Shown one piece after another: positions 46,259 to 55,726 of a stretch of DNA of 64,000 nt. The first letter of the stretch is position 1. Every line of letters begins with the position of its first letter. The position numbers were made by a program, and so were the translations under genes. Below the pieces are notes generated by a model that was not told where the DNA came from, did no database searches, and saw only the letters and a list, made by a program, of their open reading frames with translations. The DNA comes from Paenibacillus xylanexedens (GTDB lineage Bacteria > Bacillota > Bacilli > Paenibacillales > Paenibacillaceae): the NCBI RefSeq assembly GCF_017874615.1, contig NZ_JAGIKV010000005.1, positions 248,001 to 312,000 on the forward strand. The letters are read 5' to 3'.

Positions 46259-46394
46259 AAAGGTCCCCTTAATAAATATAAAATACTAGATAAATAAATG
46301 AATAATAGCGCATTGCAGATACATCCAAAGAGCTATTCAAATTAGATGTAAATGATAACATGTAAAAATTGACTTAGTATGGCCTAAAAAAAGC

Positions 46395-46432
46395 ACACAT
46401 AACGGCGCCGGACGTCCGGCGCCATTACCTGT
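46395..46432 (-). terminator. Terminator of the glycerol operon, built on a perfect 20-bp palindrome
   Basis: GGCGCCGGACGTCCGGCGCC at 46404-46423, flanked by ACACA/TGTGT and, on the minus strand, followed by a run of seven T residues. About 100 bp after the DhaKL stop. Confidence 0.75.
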
Positions 46433-46519
46433 GTCACTTGCTGCATAGTAGCTTAACGTTTGCTGACTCAATCTCTATACCTGTCTAATGAATGACGCTG
46501 GGCAAACCCTTGATCAATC

Positions 46520-48289
46520 TTATTTCATCGACTCGGATAATTCTGTGAAAATAACACCCAGCGCATACGCGCCAGCATCCGGGTAGCCCAGACTACGATC
46601 GCCGACAGCACCTGCACGTCCCATACGTGCCACGATGTCTTCCGTTTTCTTCGCACCTTCAACGGCTGCTGCTGCACCTTTGGCAAATGCTGTTTTGAAG
46701 TCATCTCCAGACTCCGCACTTTGTGTCCAGGAATCGGCACACGGAACGAGTGCATCGATCAAGGTTTTATCACCTACAACGGCGCCACGTCCGAAGGAAC
46801 GTTCTCCTGTAGACTGAATCCCTTGTACGGCTGCATGGATCATCTCAGCAAATTCAGCAACGTTTAATTGCTGTTTATCCCCTACAGCTTTGCCAGCCGC
46901 ACGGAATGCCGAACCCCAGATCGGGCCGGATGCGCCGCCGCAATATTCCATGATGACCAAGGAACATGCATCCAGGAACGATCCGATGTCTTTTTTATCT
47001 TCGTTAATGATGTGGTTCCATTCGCGTTTCAACTGGCGGAAGCCTTTTGCCACACTCATACCGAAATCGCCATCACCGGCATGGGAATCCAGTTCACAGA
47101 ACGGTACTTCGTTCTTGATGATGATCTCACCCATTTTATCGATCAGGTAGACGACATTGTCCAGTGAAAATTGATTGCCTTTGATTACCGCAGCTGATGC
47201 ATCCGTCTCCACTTCGTAAGATACAGGAGCGTCTTCACCAACAACAGCTTCCAGCGCTTCGGAATAGGCCACTTGTGCTGCTGGAGGGCCAGATACTTTA
47301 AATGCAGGTGTATCACTTTCCTTGAACAACAGCGTTTTTAGTTCCTCATCCAGTTTCAGGATCGTAACCGATGCACCCGCCATATCGATACTTGTCATGT
47401 AGTTGCCTACAAACGTAGTAGCGACCTTCAGACCTGCATGTCCAGCAAGCTCACGCTGAACGGAATTGTTGAGCAGGTACAGTTCTTGCAGTGGTGTTGC
47501 ACCAAAACCATTCACGAGCACCGCAATCTCAGCGGATGCATCCTTATCCAACTTCATGTCTGCGAGCAATGCTTCGACCATGCGGCCTGCCAATTCATCC
47601 GCTGATACCAATTTCTCCCGGCGAATCCCTGGCTCACCATGTATCCCTACGCCGAATTCCATCTCATCTTCAGCAATTTCGAATGTAGGCGTACCTTTAG
47701 CTGGCACGGTACATGATGTGAATCCAAAACCAATACTGCGCACGTTCTGAGCTGCTTTATCGGCAACGGATTTCACATCTGCCAGACTGCGACCTTCTTC
47801 GGCTGCTGCTCCGGCAATCTTGTGAACCAGTACAGTTCCGGCAACGCCGCGACGTCCAACGGTATACAAGCTGTCTTGTACAGCGATGTCATCCTCAACG
47901 CGTACATATTGTACGTCGATACCATCCTCTTCAGCCAGATGTGCTGCATTCTTGAAGTTCATCATGTCGCCGCTGTAGTTCTTGATGATCAGAAGTGTAC
48001 CCTTGTTGCTGGCTGTTGCCTTAATCGCTTGATACACCTGGATTTGGGAAGGAGATGCGAATACATCTCCACACACCGCTGCATCCAGCATCCCTTTACC
48101 TACATAACCAGCGTGAGCCGGTTCATGTCCGCTGCCGCCGCCACTGATCAGGCTGACTTTATCGGCCTGGATCTCTCTGCGTTTGATGACTTTATATTTT
48201 TTCAGAAATTCAAGCTCTGGGTGTGCAAGCGCAATCCCGTTGCACATTTCCATAACAACATGCTCGGCCTGGTTAATAATTTTCTTCAT
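46520..48289 (-). CDS. ATP-dependent dihydroxyacetone kinase, DhaK-DhaL fusion
   Basis: 589-aa kinase forming dihydroxyacetone phosphate from dihydroxyacetone. DhaK part (about 1-330): VSLISGGGSGHEPAHAGYVG and the substrate-binding His in GVGIHGEPGIRRE. DhaL part (about 365-589): ELDSHAGDGDFGMSVAKG with metal-binding aspartates, GGASGPIWGSAFRAAG and GRAGAVGDRSLGYPDAGA. The single-chain K-L form indicates ATP rather than PTS as phosphate donor. Start ATG 48289 shares a base with the gldA stop (TAATG). Confidence 0.93.
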   Translation of the reverse strand: MKKIINQAEHVVMEMCNGIALAHPELEFLKKYKVIKRREIQADKVSLISGGGSGHEPAHAGYVGKGMLDAAVCGDVFASPSQIQVYQAIKATASNKGTLLIIKNYSGDMMNFKNAAHLAEEDGIDVQYVRVEDDIAVQDSLYTVGRRGVAGTVLVHKIAGAAAEEGRSLADVKSVADKAAQNVRSIGFGFTSCTVPAKGTPTFEIAEDEMEFGVGIHGEPGIRREKLVSADELAGRMVEALLADMKLDKDASAEIAVLVNGFGATPLQELYLLNNSVQRELAGHAGLKVATTFVGNYMTSIDMAGASVTILKLDEELKTLLFKESDTPAFKVSGPPAAQVAYSEALEAVVGEDAPVSYEVETDASAAVIKGNQFSLDNVVYLIDKMGEIIIKNEVPFCELDSHAGDGDFGMSVAKGFRQLKREWNHIINEDKKDIGSFLDACSLVIMEYCGGASGPIWGSAFRAAGKAVGDKQQLNVAEFAEMIHAAVQGIQSTGERSFGRGAVVGDKTLIDALVPCADSWTQSAESGDDFKTAFAKGAAAAVEGAKKTEDIVARMGRAGAVGDRSLGYPDAGAYALGVIFTELSESMK

Positions 48290-49431
48290 TATTTCACCTC
48301 CCGGCGAGCTGCTTTGTACTCACGACCCATGCGGTCAGCCGCTGCAATGGCAGCAGCCACTTCAGGAACAGTGATTGGGAACGGCATGGCGTGAATGGAT
48401 TCTTCCGGAATACAAGCGATCTCGGCAACTTTCAACAACTCTTCCTGACTAATGGTGTCTACACCGATATCCGCCAAGCTGATCGGCAGTCCCACTTCGA
48501 GACAGAAGTCCATGACTTCATGCAGCTCTTCGGTTGGTGCATTTTCAAGGACGAGTTGTGCAATCGTACCGAAAGATACTTTTTCACCGTGGAAGAAATG
48601 ATGTGTGCCCTCCAGAACAGTCAAACCGTTGTGGATCGCATGTGCTGCGGCCAGACCACCACTTTCGAATCCAAGACCAGACAACAGAATATTGGTCTCA
48701 ACGATATTTTCCAGTGCTTGTGTCACAACGTTGCTGTCACTCGCTACTTTTGCTTTTGCACCGTCAGTCAGCAGCATTTCATAACACAATTTTGCCAGTG
48801 CAAGTGCCGCATTGGTACCTACTGCAGAGGGTGTGTATCCTTCGCGGGAACCCATTGGCAGACTTGCGTTTACACGGGAATAAGATTTCGCTGTTGCTCT
48901 TGCTTCGAAGTATGTAGAGAGCGCATCTCCCATACCGGATACGAGGAAACGTGTTGGTGCATTGGCAATTACGGTTGTATCAACGAGAACCACACTTGGG
49001 CTTTGTTTGAAGTAAGCATAGTCATCAAAAGAACCATCCGGTGTGTACAATACAGCCGAGTGACTTGTCGGTGCGTCTGTTGCCGCAATCGTTGGGCAGA
49101 TGATCAGTGCTTCGCCTTCTGCTACACATTTAGCCGCATCAATGGCTTTACCACCACCAAGACCGATGGTAGAGTCACATCCTTTTTCCTTCGCGATCGC
49201 TTGCAGACGAGCAACTTCCTCACGGGAACATTCCCCTTTAAAACCGCTTTCAACAAACGTAATATTAAATTTCTCGGCTGTTGCATCAAGCTTTGCTTTG
49301 ACACGCTGTACATCATCCGGATGTGCAATCAGCAAGGCAGATTCTCCGAAGGATTTAACAAAGTATCCCAGGTTCAACAACTCGTCTTCGCCTTGTACAT
49401 ATTTAGTTGGGCTGATAAATGCTTTTCTCAT
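48289..49431 (-). CDS. gldA: Glycerol dehydrogenase (iron-type polyol dehydrogenase family)
   Basis: 380-aa NAD-dependent enzyme converting glycerol to dihydroxyacetone. NAD-binding IGLGGGKAIDAAK and PTIAATDAPTS; metal ligands Asp in GMGDALSTYFEA, His in AAHAIHNGL and His in HFFHGEKVSFG. First gene of an operon with the DhaKL kinase (1-bp overlap), forming the oxidative glycerol route. Divergent from a PocR-AraC regulator. Confidence 0.93.
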   Translation of the reverse strand: MRKAFISPTKYVQGEDELLNLGYFVKSFGESALLIAHPDDVQRVKAKLDATAEKFNITFVESGFKGECSREEVARLQAIAKEKGCDSTIGLGGGKAIDAAKCVAEGEALIICPTIAATDAPTSHSAVLYTPDGSFDDYAYFKQSPSVVLVDTTVIANAPTRFLVSGMGDALSTYFEARATAKSYSRVNASLPMGSREGYTPSAVGTNAALALAKLCYEMLLTDGAKAKVASDSNVVTQALENIVETNILLSGLGFESGGLAAAHAIHNGLTVLEGTHHFFHGEKVSFGTIAQLVLENAPTEELHEVMDFCLEVGLPISLADIGVDTISQEELLKVAEIACIPEESIHAMPFPITVPEVAAAIAAADRMGREYKAARREVK

Positions 49432-49736
49432 AATAATATATGCCTCCTAAGGATATGAAATAGTGTAGTGATTACATCAAATTTTAATTTCTTACAATTG
49501 ACCTTAATATAACGCATGAGCAGCAGGTTTACAGTGGACTTTGATAACAAATTATTATAATTTACAATCGTAATTTTTTGCTTTTTGATGCAATCATGGT
49601 ATGTTATTGTCATGAGATGGTTGAATTTTGACCTCCCATTATACATTACCCGTCATCATTACATCTTAATATGTACAACTTGCTAACTTTTAACGGCCTA
49701 AATTATGAATCAGGTTAGCCATGGAGGTTTCATCCA
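49432..49736. other. Divergent control region, gldA / PocR-AraC gene
   Basis: 305 bp, AT-rich. I see no convincing long palindrome or cre site. It must contain both promoters. Confidence 0.5.
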
Positions 49737-50771
49737 ATGATTAAAGAATATCTGCATATCAACAAAATTCTCGACCTTAATAAATGGAAGCGCCTACAAG
49801 ATTCTCTCGCAACAGTAACCAAACTGGCGATCCTCACCGTTGATTATAAAGGCATTCCCGTAACCAGTCACAGTAGCTGTCAGGCTTTCTGCCAGAATGT
49901 GCGTAAAGACCCGGAGCTTCTCCCCTACTGCCAAAAATGTGATTCCCGAGGTGGTCTGGAAGCCGTTCGGTTGAATGAACCTTATGTGTATCTATGCCAT
50001 TTCAATATTATAGATATCGCGATTCCAATCACGATTGATGGCAAATATATCGGTGCCGTCATGGCAGGACAAGTGAAACTCGCCGATCCGGAAAAGGGTA
50101 GCGACTTGGAGCAAATTGTCACGTCCAAAAACGTACCCATGCATGCAGCCAAGCTGGAGGAATTAAAGGATGATTACGCCCAGCTACCTGTGATGACCTA
50201 TGAAGAGATTGTGAAAATCTCTAACATGTTATCCCTGCTCTGCAACTACATTGTGGAAGAAGCGCTAAACAAAAATCTGTTAGTTGAAATGTTCGAAAAA
50301 GCTTCAGGCAATCAGGAGACTCTAAACCTCTCCACCATTCTGCCGGGTTACTCCATTCGTAATATCGAGTCGATCAAAAAAGAGATGACCAATGCGATAG
50401 CGGATGCTTATCTGAAGAACAGCCCAAGTGACACGGAAAGCTCCAGCCCGGTGCTTCAGCCTGCTTTTGAATACATTCACAGTCACAAGAGTGAACAAGT
50501 TTCACTCAAACAAATGGCCGATCTATGCCACCTGAGTCCGAGTTATTTCAGCAGACTGTTTGCTAAGGAAACGGGCGAGAACTTCACCACCTATCTGGCA
50601 AAACTCAAGATAAAGTGGGCCAAGCAATTGCTGGAGGTCACCGACATGCCTGTCTCACAGATCAGTGATGAGCTGGGATTTAATGAATCGGGATATTTTA
50701 TCAAAATATTCAAAAAGTTCGAGGAAATTACGCCTGCTCTCTATCGCAAATACCTCCAGGAGAAAATGTAG
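49737..50771 (+). CDS. PocR-domain AraC-family regulator of glycerol genes
   Basis: 344-aa regulator. N-terminal PocR sensory domain with the Cys-containing segment CQAFCQNVRKDPELLPYCQK and IAIPITIDGKYIGAVMAGQV; C-terminal AraC double HTH with VSLKQMADLCHLSPSYFSRL and ISDELGFNESGYFIKIF. PocR domains bind small hydrocarbon derivatives such as 1,3-propanediol; glycerol or dihydroxyacetone is the likely signal here given divergence from gldA-dhaKL. GGAGG before ATG. Confidence 0.92.
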   Translation: MIKEYLHINKILDLNKWKRLQDSLATVTKLAILTVDYKGIPVTSHSSCQAFCQNVRKDPELLPYCQKCDSRGGLEAVRLNEPYVYLCHFNIIDIAIPITIDGKYIGAVMAGQVKLADPEKGSDLEQIVTSKNVPMHAAKLEELKDDYAQLPVMTYEEIVKISNMLSLLCNYIVEEALNKNLLVEMFEKASGNQETLNLSTILPGYSIRNIESIKKEMTNAIADAYLKNSPSDTESSSPVLQPAFEYIHSHKSEQVSLKQMADLCHLSPSYFSRLFAKETGENFTTYLAKLKIKWAKQLLEVTDMPVSQISDELGFNESGYFIKIFKKFEEITPALYRKYLQEKM

Positions 50772-50876
50772 ATTCACTGATACTTTTTTCGTATCAAAGA
50801 TGAGGTTAAAAGATATTTCACCTATTAATCTGCCATTGTTACAATGGAGTCCAGATGACTTAGGGAGGCGACATGA

Positions 50877-51866
50877 ATGGAATATCGCAAATTAGGAAAC
50901 AGTGGATTAACCGTCAGTGAGATTTCACTCGGCAACTGGATTACGCATGGAGCGCAAGTCGAGGATGGAATAGCAGAAGCTTGTGTGCGAACCGCGTTGG
51001 ATGCAGGTATTACCACATTTGATACCGCAGATGTGTACTCCAATACCAAGGCAGAGTCCGTACTGGGACAGGCTCTTAAGGATATACGAAGAGAAAGTAT
51101 TGAACTATGCACCAAAGTCTGTCACCCAACCGGCACAGGTCATAATGACCGCGGACTTTCCCGGAAACACATTATGGAAGCCTGCAATGGTTCATTACGT
51201 CGCTTACAGACGGATTATATCGATGTCTATTACGCTCACCGTTATGACTACAACACTCCGCTGGAAGAGACGTTTCTGGCATTCTCCGATCTGGTGCGTC
51301 AGGGCAAAGTTCATTACATTGGCGTAAGTGAATGGAACGCGGATCAGATTGCACGAGGAGCCGCTTTGGCGAAGGAACTTCATATACCCTTCATTGCAAG
51401 TCAGCCCCAATATTCGATGTTATGGCGTGTGATTGAGCAAGAAGTGGTGCCTGCAAGCGACCAAGCAGGACTTGGACAGATCACATGGTCTCCTCTTGCT
51501 CAGGGTATACTATCAGGAAAATATGCGCCTAACGCAGCATTGCCCACCGGATCACGTGCAGCTGCTGAGGCAGGAGCACCCTTTTTCAATAAACTGGCTG
51601 GACAGTGGTTACGTGAAGATGTTCTTACCGCTGTGCAACAGCTTGTTCCACTCGCTAAAGAGATTGGTCTAACTCTCCCCCAACTCGCTGTGGCGTGGGT
51701 TCTTCAGCATACGTATGTCAGTTCCGTCATTATCGGTGCATCCCGGCCAGAGCAGGTATTGGAGAATGTAAAAGCTTCTGGTGTGAAACTGGACCCTGCG
51801 ATCATGACTCGTATTGATGAAATATTGAATCCATGGATTGAGCGTGATCCGACCAAGACGGGATAG
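50877..51866 (+). CDS. Aldo/keto reductase
   Basis: 329-aa NADPH-dependent reductase of the potassium-channel beta-subunit/YghZ-like group. TFDTADVYSN with the catalytic Tyr58-type residue, TKVCHPTG with Lys, YIDVYYAHRYD with His, then WSPLAQGILSGKY and IIGASRPEQVLEN cofactor region. GGGAGG before ATG. Follows the PocR-AraC gene by 105 bp and may be separately transcribed. Ends 24 bp before repeat copy 4. Confidence 0.92.
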   Translation: MEYRKLGNSGLTVSEISLGNWITHGAQVEDGIAEACVRTALDAGITTFDTADVYSNTKAESVLGQALKDIRRESIELCTKVCHPTGTGHNDRGLSRKHIMEACNGSLRRLQTDYIDVYYAHRYDYNTPLEETFLAFSDLVRQGKVHYIGVSEWNADQIARGAALAKELHIPFIASQPQYSMLWRVIEQEVVPASDQAGLGQITWSPLAQGILSGKYAPNAALPTGSRAAAEAGAPFFNKLAGQWLREDVLTAVQQLVPLAKEIGLTLPQLAVAWVLQHTYVSSVIIGASRPEQVLENVKASGVKLDPAIMTRIDEILNPWIERDPTKTG

Positions 51867-51889
51867 TTTCTTTTTTTACTACTCACAAC

Positions 51890-52081
51890 ATACTAAGTTG
51901 TACTAATCATTTACACGATAACGGAGAGGACAGAAAAAACCTGAAAAAGCGGAGCGTTCGCCTTTATCACCAGATTTTCCCCTTGAGAAAAGGGATCGAA
52001 AAAAATCTGGGGATAACAGCGATTGGAAGGTTGTTCTGTCATCGCAGTGTAAGTGTAAATAACCTTTAGCGCAACTCATAT
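51890..52081 (+). repeat. Palindromic dispersed repeat, family 1, copy 4
   Basis: About 192 bp, same orientation as copy 3. Shares TTTACACG, CGGAGAGGACAGAAA, AATCTGGGGATAACAGCGAT and GGAAGGTTGTTCTGTCATCG. The hairpin arms have changed (CACCAGATTTTCCCCTTGAG/AAAGGGATCG). Its right terminus forms the last codons and stop of the LysR gene on the other strand. Confidence 0.85.
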
Positions 52082-52968
52082 TCCCCATCAACAATGCTCA
52101 TAAAGCGGGATATCACTTCCTGATTCATATCCGTCCGCCATGCCGTGTACAACGGTACGGAGGGCGGATTTTCTTCTAATGGAAGAAAGACTACACCCTT
52201 ACGCTGGAACACATCCACCGATGACGGAACAATAGAAACGCCCATGCCCGCCGCAACGAGATTCACAATCGTATACATCTGGATCGCTTCCTGTGTAATC
52301 CGAGGGTCTACGCCATGCTCCCTGCAATAATCGAGAACGAGACGATGGAACGGAGAGCCGAGATGCCTTGGGAATAAAATAAAATCTTCATCCGCCAGTT
52401 CTCGAATTGAAACTTGAGTCTGAGAAGCCAACGGGTGATGATCTGGCAATACGGCAATCAACGTTTCCATCTGGCAGGGGCGGAACGAGACATGACGAGT
52501 ATCTTCCTGATATCTCAAAAATCCAATATGGATTTGTCCGTCTTCCAGTGCCTGCAATTGTTGGGACGAAGTCATCTCACGCAGCGTCAATTCAATCTGC
52601 GGATATGCAGAGCGAAATTTCCTAAGAACATCCACCATAATGCTCCCCGAAGCCGAATCCACAAAGGCTATGGTTATATGCCCGATGATGCCCTGATCTG
52701 CTTTTTGCGTAAGCTGAATGGATCGTTCGAGCTGGGCCATGATTAGCCTGGCCTGTTCCAGAAATACCGCACCTGCCGGGGTGAGACGAACCATTTTTCT
52801 GGTGCGCTCCAACAGCTTCACGCCAAGCTCATCCTCTAAATTCTGAATCTGCTGGCTCAGCGGTGGTTGCGTCATATTTAATTTTTCCGCTGCACGGTGG
52901 AAATGAAGTTCTTCTGCCACCGTGATAAAGTATCTTAACTTTCGAATATCCATAAGCCGATTGCGCAT
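52066..52968 (-). CDS. LysR-family regulator
   Basis: 300 aa from the first ATG, or 295 from ATG 52953, which gives the family-typical start MDIRKLRYFITVAEELHFH and is preferred. HTH NMTQPPLSQQIQNLEDELG; effector domain similar to BenM/CatR/CynR-type regulators (MGVSIVPSSVDVFQRKGVVF). The final residues GEYELR and the stop are read from the terminal inverted repeat of family-1 copy 4, so the natural C-terminus may have been altered. Target unknown. Confidence 0.87.
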   Translation of the reverse strand: MRNRLMDIRKLRYFITVAEELHFHRAAEKLNMTQPPLSQQIQNLEDELGVKLLERTRKMVRLTPAGAVFLEQARLIMAQLERSIQLTQKADQGIIGHITIAFVDSASGSIMVDVLRKFRSAYPQIELTLREMTSSQQLQALEDGQIHIGFLRYQEDTRHVSFRPCQMETLIAVLPDHHPLASQTQVSIRELADEDFILFPRHLGSPFHRLVLDYCREHGVDPRITQEAIQMYTIVNLVAAGMGVSIVPSSVDVFQRKGVVFLPLEENPPSVPLYTAWRTDMNQEVISRFMSIVDGEYELR

Positions 52969-52984
52969 CCTTCCGTCTACCTTG

Positions 52985-53455
52985 TTAATTCATCTGTTCC
53001 TGAACCCAGATTGCCGACTCAGCCAGCATAGTCATCAATTCATTAAAGTCCACAGCAATTTCCCGCAGAGGAGTTTCCCCTGCATCGTGGATCAACATCA
53101 GCACCTTGCCTGAATTTTGATCCAGTATAGCCGTACTTCCTTCACCAAATCCACCAATCGGGAAAGGCTGGAGGTCAGCTGGCAGCTCGTATTCTTTCTC
53201 ATATTCACGGTATACTTCCAAAAAATCCGGATAAGCCCAGCTCAGTTCTTTCACCGAATACAAGGCAGGGTCGCCGAAGTTACATGCACCGAATTCAAGT
53301 AAAAGTGCGCGATACGCTGTGGGCAATTTCACATTATACTTTTGCTCAAAATCCTCAATGCTCTGTTGTGCTTCAGGAGTACACCCATCTCCCATTGATG
53401 TATCGTAGGCCTTCACCAAAAGATCACGAATCGGTTCCAATTCTATCGACGTCAC
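52985..53455 (-). CDS. SMI1/KNR4 (SUKH) family protein
   Basis: 156 aa, GTG start at 53455 with GGGGGAG upstream. SUKH-fold features: IEDFEQKYNVKLPTAYRALL, LEFGACNFGD, ...SWAYPDFLEVYREYEKEY and IGGFGEGSTAILD. SUKH proteins are often immunity proteins of contact toxins, but no toxin gene adjoins this one, so it may be an orphan immunity or housekeeping member. Confidence 0.8.
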   Translation of the reverse strand: MTSIELEPIRDLLVKAYDTSMGDGCTPEAQQSIEDFEQKYNVKLPTAYRALLLEFGACNFGDPALYSVKELSWAYPDFLEVYREYEKEYELPADLQPFPIGGFGEGSTAILDQNSGKVLMLIHDAGETPLREIAVDFNELMTMLAESAIWVQEQMN

Positions 53456-53569
53456 TTGAACTCCCCCTTTTAGTTACCTTTCTCCACTGATCAGCCGTTG
53501 TGAATTCAATAGTTCTCCTTGAAGCGCAACACCTTACCCAAACAAGAGTCGAGCATTAAAATCAACTTC

Positions 53570-54676
53570 TTATCTCACCTGTTTACGCAACTCTTGATCC
53601 AGCCATTCCAGTGCTGCACGCAGCTTGTCCTGAGGAGCTTGCCCATAACGATCACCTGCAGAATATTCAAAAGAACAGCTATTCCCACTCGTCTTGTTCA
53701 AATAAGAAGTTATTGCAATGTCATGCTGCTTAGCCATTTGCACAAGAATCGGTTCGACTTCGTCCGCAGCTAGCGCAAAGTGAACATGGAACATATTCGA
53801 TACTGGCACCTCGGGCAATGTATGTATCCCGTGACACGCATTCAGTAGGGAGGCAAGTTCTTGAGCCTGCTCGTAATACAGCTCCATTTTGCCAATCCGT
53901 TCATTGAAATAATACTGAGAACTCAGAATATACGGATACAGGCCGATAAGATCTCCACCGTGCCGACGTTTCCATACTTTCGATTCTTGCATCACATCCG
54001 GATCACCCGCCAATATAGCCCCCGCAATACCTCCAATGCCTTTGTAAAAGGAAACATACACCGTATCAAACAGACTGCAAATCTCCGCAGGCGTTTTCTC
54101 ATAATAAGGAGTGATCTCAAACAGGCGTGCCCCGTCCAGATGCAGCTTAATCCCGCGTTCACGGCAATAGGCCGAGATCGCTTCCAGTTCTTCATACGCC
54201 GGTAATTGCCCACCAATCTCACGTTGTGGCAGTTCCAACAGCAGACAGGCAATGTCCTGATCAAGCGCTTGTACATCTTCCAATCGAATCAAACGGTCCT
54301 TGTCCGCCAGCAAAAGCGATTCAATCTGGTGCAACTCTTTCAGTCCGTCTTCCTCATGGATTTCCAGATGACATAGAGGGTGGTAAGCTACTCGCTTTAC
54401 TCCTTTGCGGTCACACCAGATCCGTAATGCAATCTGCTGCGCCATCGTTCCGCTTGGGAAAAACACCGCCGATTCCTTGCCGAGAACGTCAGCCATCTGT
54501 TGCTGAAATTCTTCAATGAGTGGGCCGTTCCCGTAGTGGTCACTGAACAACTCCCCATCGATCTGGTCCAGTACGTTCTGAAGTACCTTCACTCGGCGAC
54601 TGCCATGACCACCTACAATAAAGTCTGCCTGACTAAATGCTTCCGCGAGCGTTAACGTAGTATCCTCCAAGATCAC
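53570..54676 (-). CDS. Threonine aldolase-like PLP lyase (beta-eliminating lyase family)
   Basis: About 368 aa from GTG 54676; TTG 54670 has better spacing from AAGGAG. PLP fold type I: VFFPSGTMAQQIAL, HLEIHEEDGL, KLHLDGARLFE with the pyridine-binding Asp, and DTVYVSFYKGIGG with the Schiff-base Lys. Fits low-specificity L-threonine/phenylserine aldolase-type enzymes cleaving beta-hydroxy amino acids. Adjacent (8 bp) to a LysR gene on the same strand. Confidence 0.85.
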   Translation of the reverse strand: MILEDTTLTLAEAFSQADFIVGGHGSRRVKVLQNVLDQIDGELFSDHYGNGPLIEEFQQQMADVLGKESAVFFPSGTMAQQIALRIWCDRKGVKRVAYHPLCHLEIHEEDGLKELHQIESLLLADKDRLIRLEDVQALDQDIACLLLELPQREIGGQLPAYEELEAISAYCRERGIKLHLDGARLFEITPYYEKTPAEICSLFDTVYVSFYKGIGGIAGAILAGDPDVMQESKVWKRRHGGDLIGLYPYILSSQYYFNERIGKMELYYEQAQELASLLNACHGIHTLPEVPVSNMFHVHFALAADEVEPILVQMAKQHDIAITSYLNKTSGNSCSFEYSAGDRYGQAPQDKLRAALEWLDQELRKQVR

Positions 54677-54684
54677 TCACTCCT

Positions 54685-55545
54685 TTATAGTTCTGGTTCT
54701 GTAATAATCTCAACCAATGCGCTGAGCGCACTAGATATATGTTCACCACGGGAATACACAAATCCTACTTCCAACCGGCAATAGGGATCCGGCAAAGACA
54801 TCACCGCGATCTCGCCTCTTAATTCTGCTTTGGTAACCGAAGAGCGTGGCAACAATGATACACCGAGCCCGGCAGATACACCATTCAGAATCGTGTCCAG
54901 TGTTCCATATTCCATGATGTTAAGCGTGTGGATACCCTGATCGTTCAAAAAGGATTCCGCCTGAGTGCGATGAGTGCATCCGATCTCAAAAAACAACATC
55001 GGCCTGGACAGTAACGTGTACATCTCATGTACTCCAGGTTCAGCGATCAACACCAATTCCTCGTCATACATCTTCATATAGTTCAGCTCAGGATGATCAA
55101 TCGGGCCATATATTAAGGCTCCATGCAATTCATATTGGATAACCTTCTGGTTCAATTCATGCGTCCCACCCGTGACAAGCGAATGATGTACCTCCGGGTA
55201 GCATGAAGTATATTCAGCCAATAACGGCGTCAGAAAAGTGGAAGCTGCTGTCTCTATGGCACCTAGACGAAGCATACCAGCTGGTGGGTTACCCACTTGT
55301 GTGGCCTGCTCTGCTTCATATAATAATTCCAAAATTCGATCCGCATACCCAAGCAGGTTCTCGCCTGCTGGTGTAAGCGACATCCCCCGATTGGAACGAT
55401 GAAATAGCGGTACTTGCAGTTGGGTCTCCAACTGTTTAATCCGTGCTGTTACATTGGACTGCACATAATTAAGTGAGAGCGCAGCTTTACTGATACTACC
55501 TTCGCGGGCAACCGCCTGAAATATTTTCAAATCACCTGCATCCAT
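54685..55545 (-). CDS. LysR-family regulator
   Basis: 286 aa. HTH MDAGDLKIFQAVAREGSISK with ALSLNYVQSNVTARIKQLE; effector domain with LGAIETAASTFLTPLLAEY typical of the YwbI/CzcR-like group. Located just upstream of the threonine aldolase-like gene and divergent from the oxidoreductase gene at 55727; either could be its target. Confidence 0.87.
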   Translation of the reverse strand: MDAGDLKIFQAVAREGSISKAALSLNYVQSNVTARIKQLETQLQVPLFHRSNRGMSLTPAGENLLGYADRILELLYEAEQATQVGNPPAGMLRLGAIETAASTFLTPLLAEYTSCYPEVHHSLVTGGTHELNQKVIQYELHGALIYGPIDHPELNYMKMYDEELVLIAEPGVHEMYTLLSRPMLFFEIGCTHRTQAESFLNDQGIHTLNIMEYGTLDTILNGVSAGLGVSLLPRSSVTKAELRGEIAVMSLPDPYCRLEVGFVYSRGEHISSALSALVEIITEPEL

Positions 55546-55726
55546 ACCCTGATCACCTGCTCGTCGTTATATCGGCATTCTGCATCATCCGATTCATGCA
55601 AAGTGCTTATCTATTATTTTTAATGATACTGACAATCATTTTTGTTCATTTTACGTGAATCTGCTCCGTCTGTACAATGAGGCTCAGTAGTGAAGTCTGG
55701 CTACATAGACAGGAGGAATATTGAAT

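Noticed and set aside
48391..49458. 355-aa open frame on the plus strand opposite gldA
   Set aside because: It is antisense to a clearly coding gldA with intact motifs. The translation is Cys/Arg-rich without any family pattern and lacks a ribosome site.
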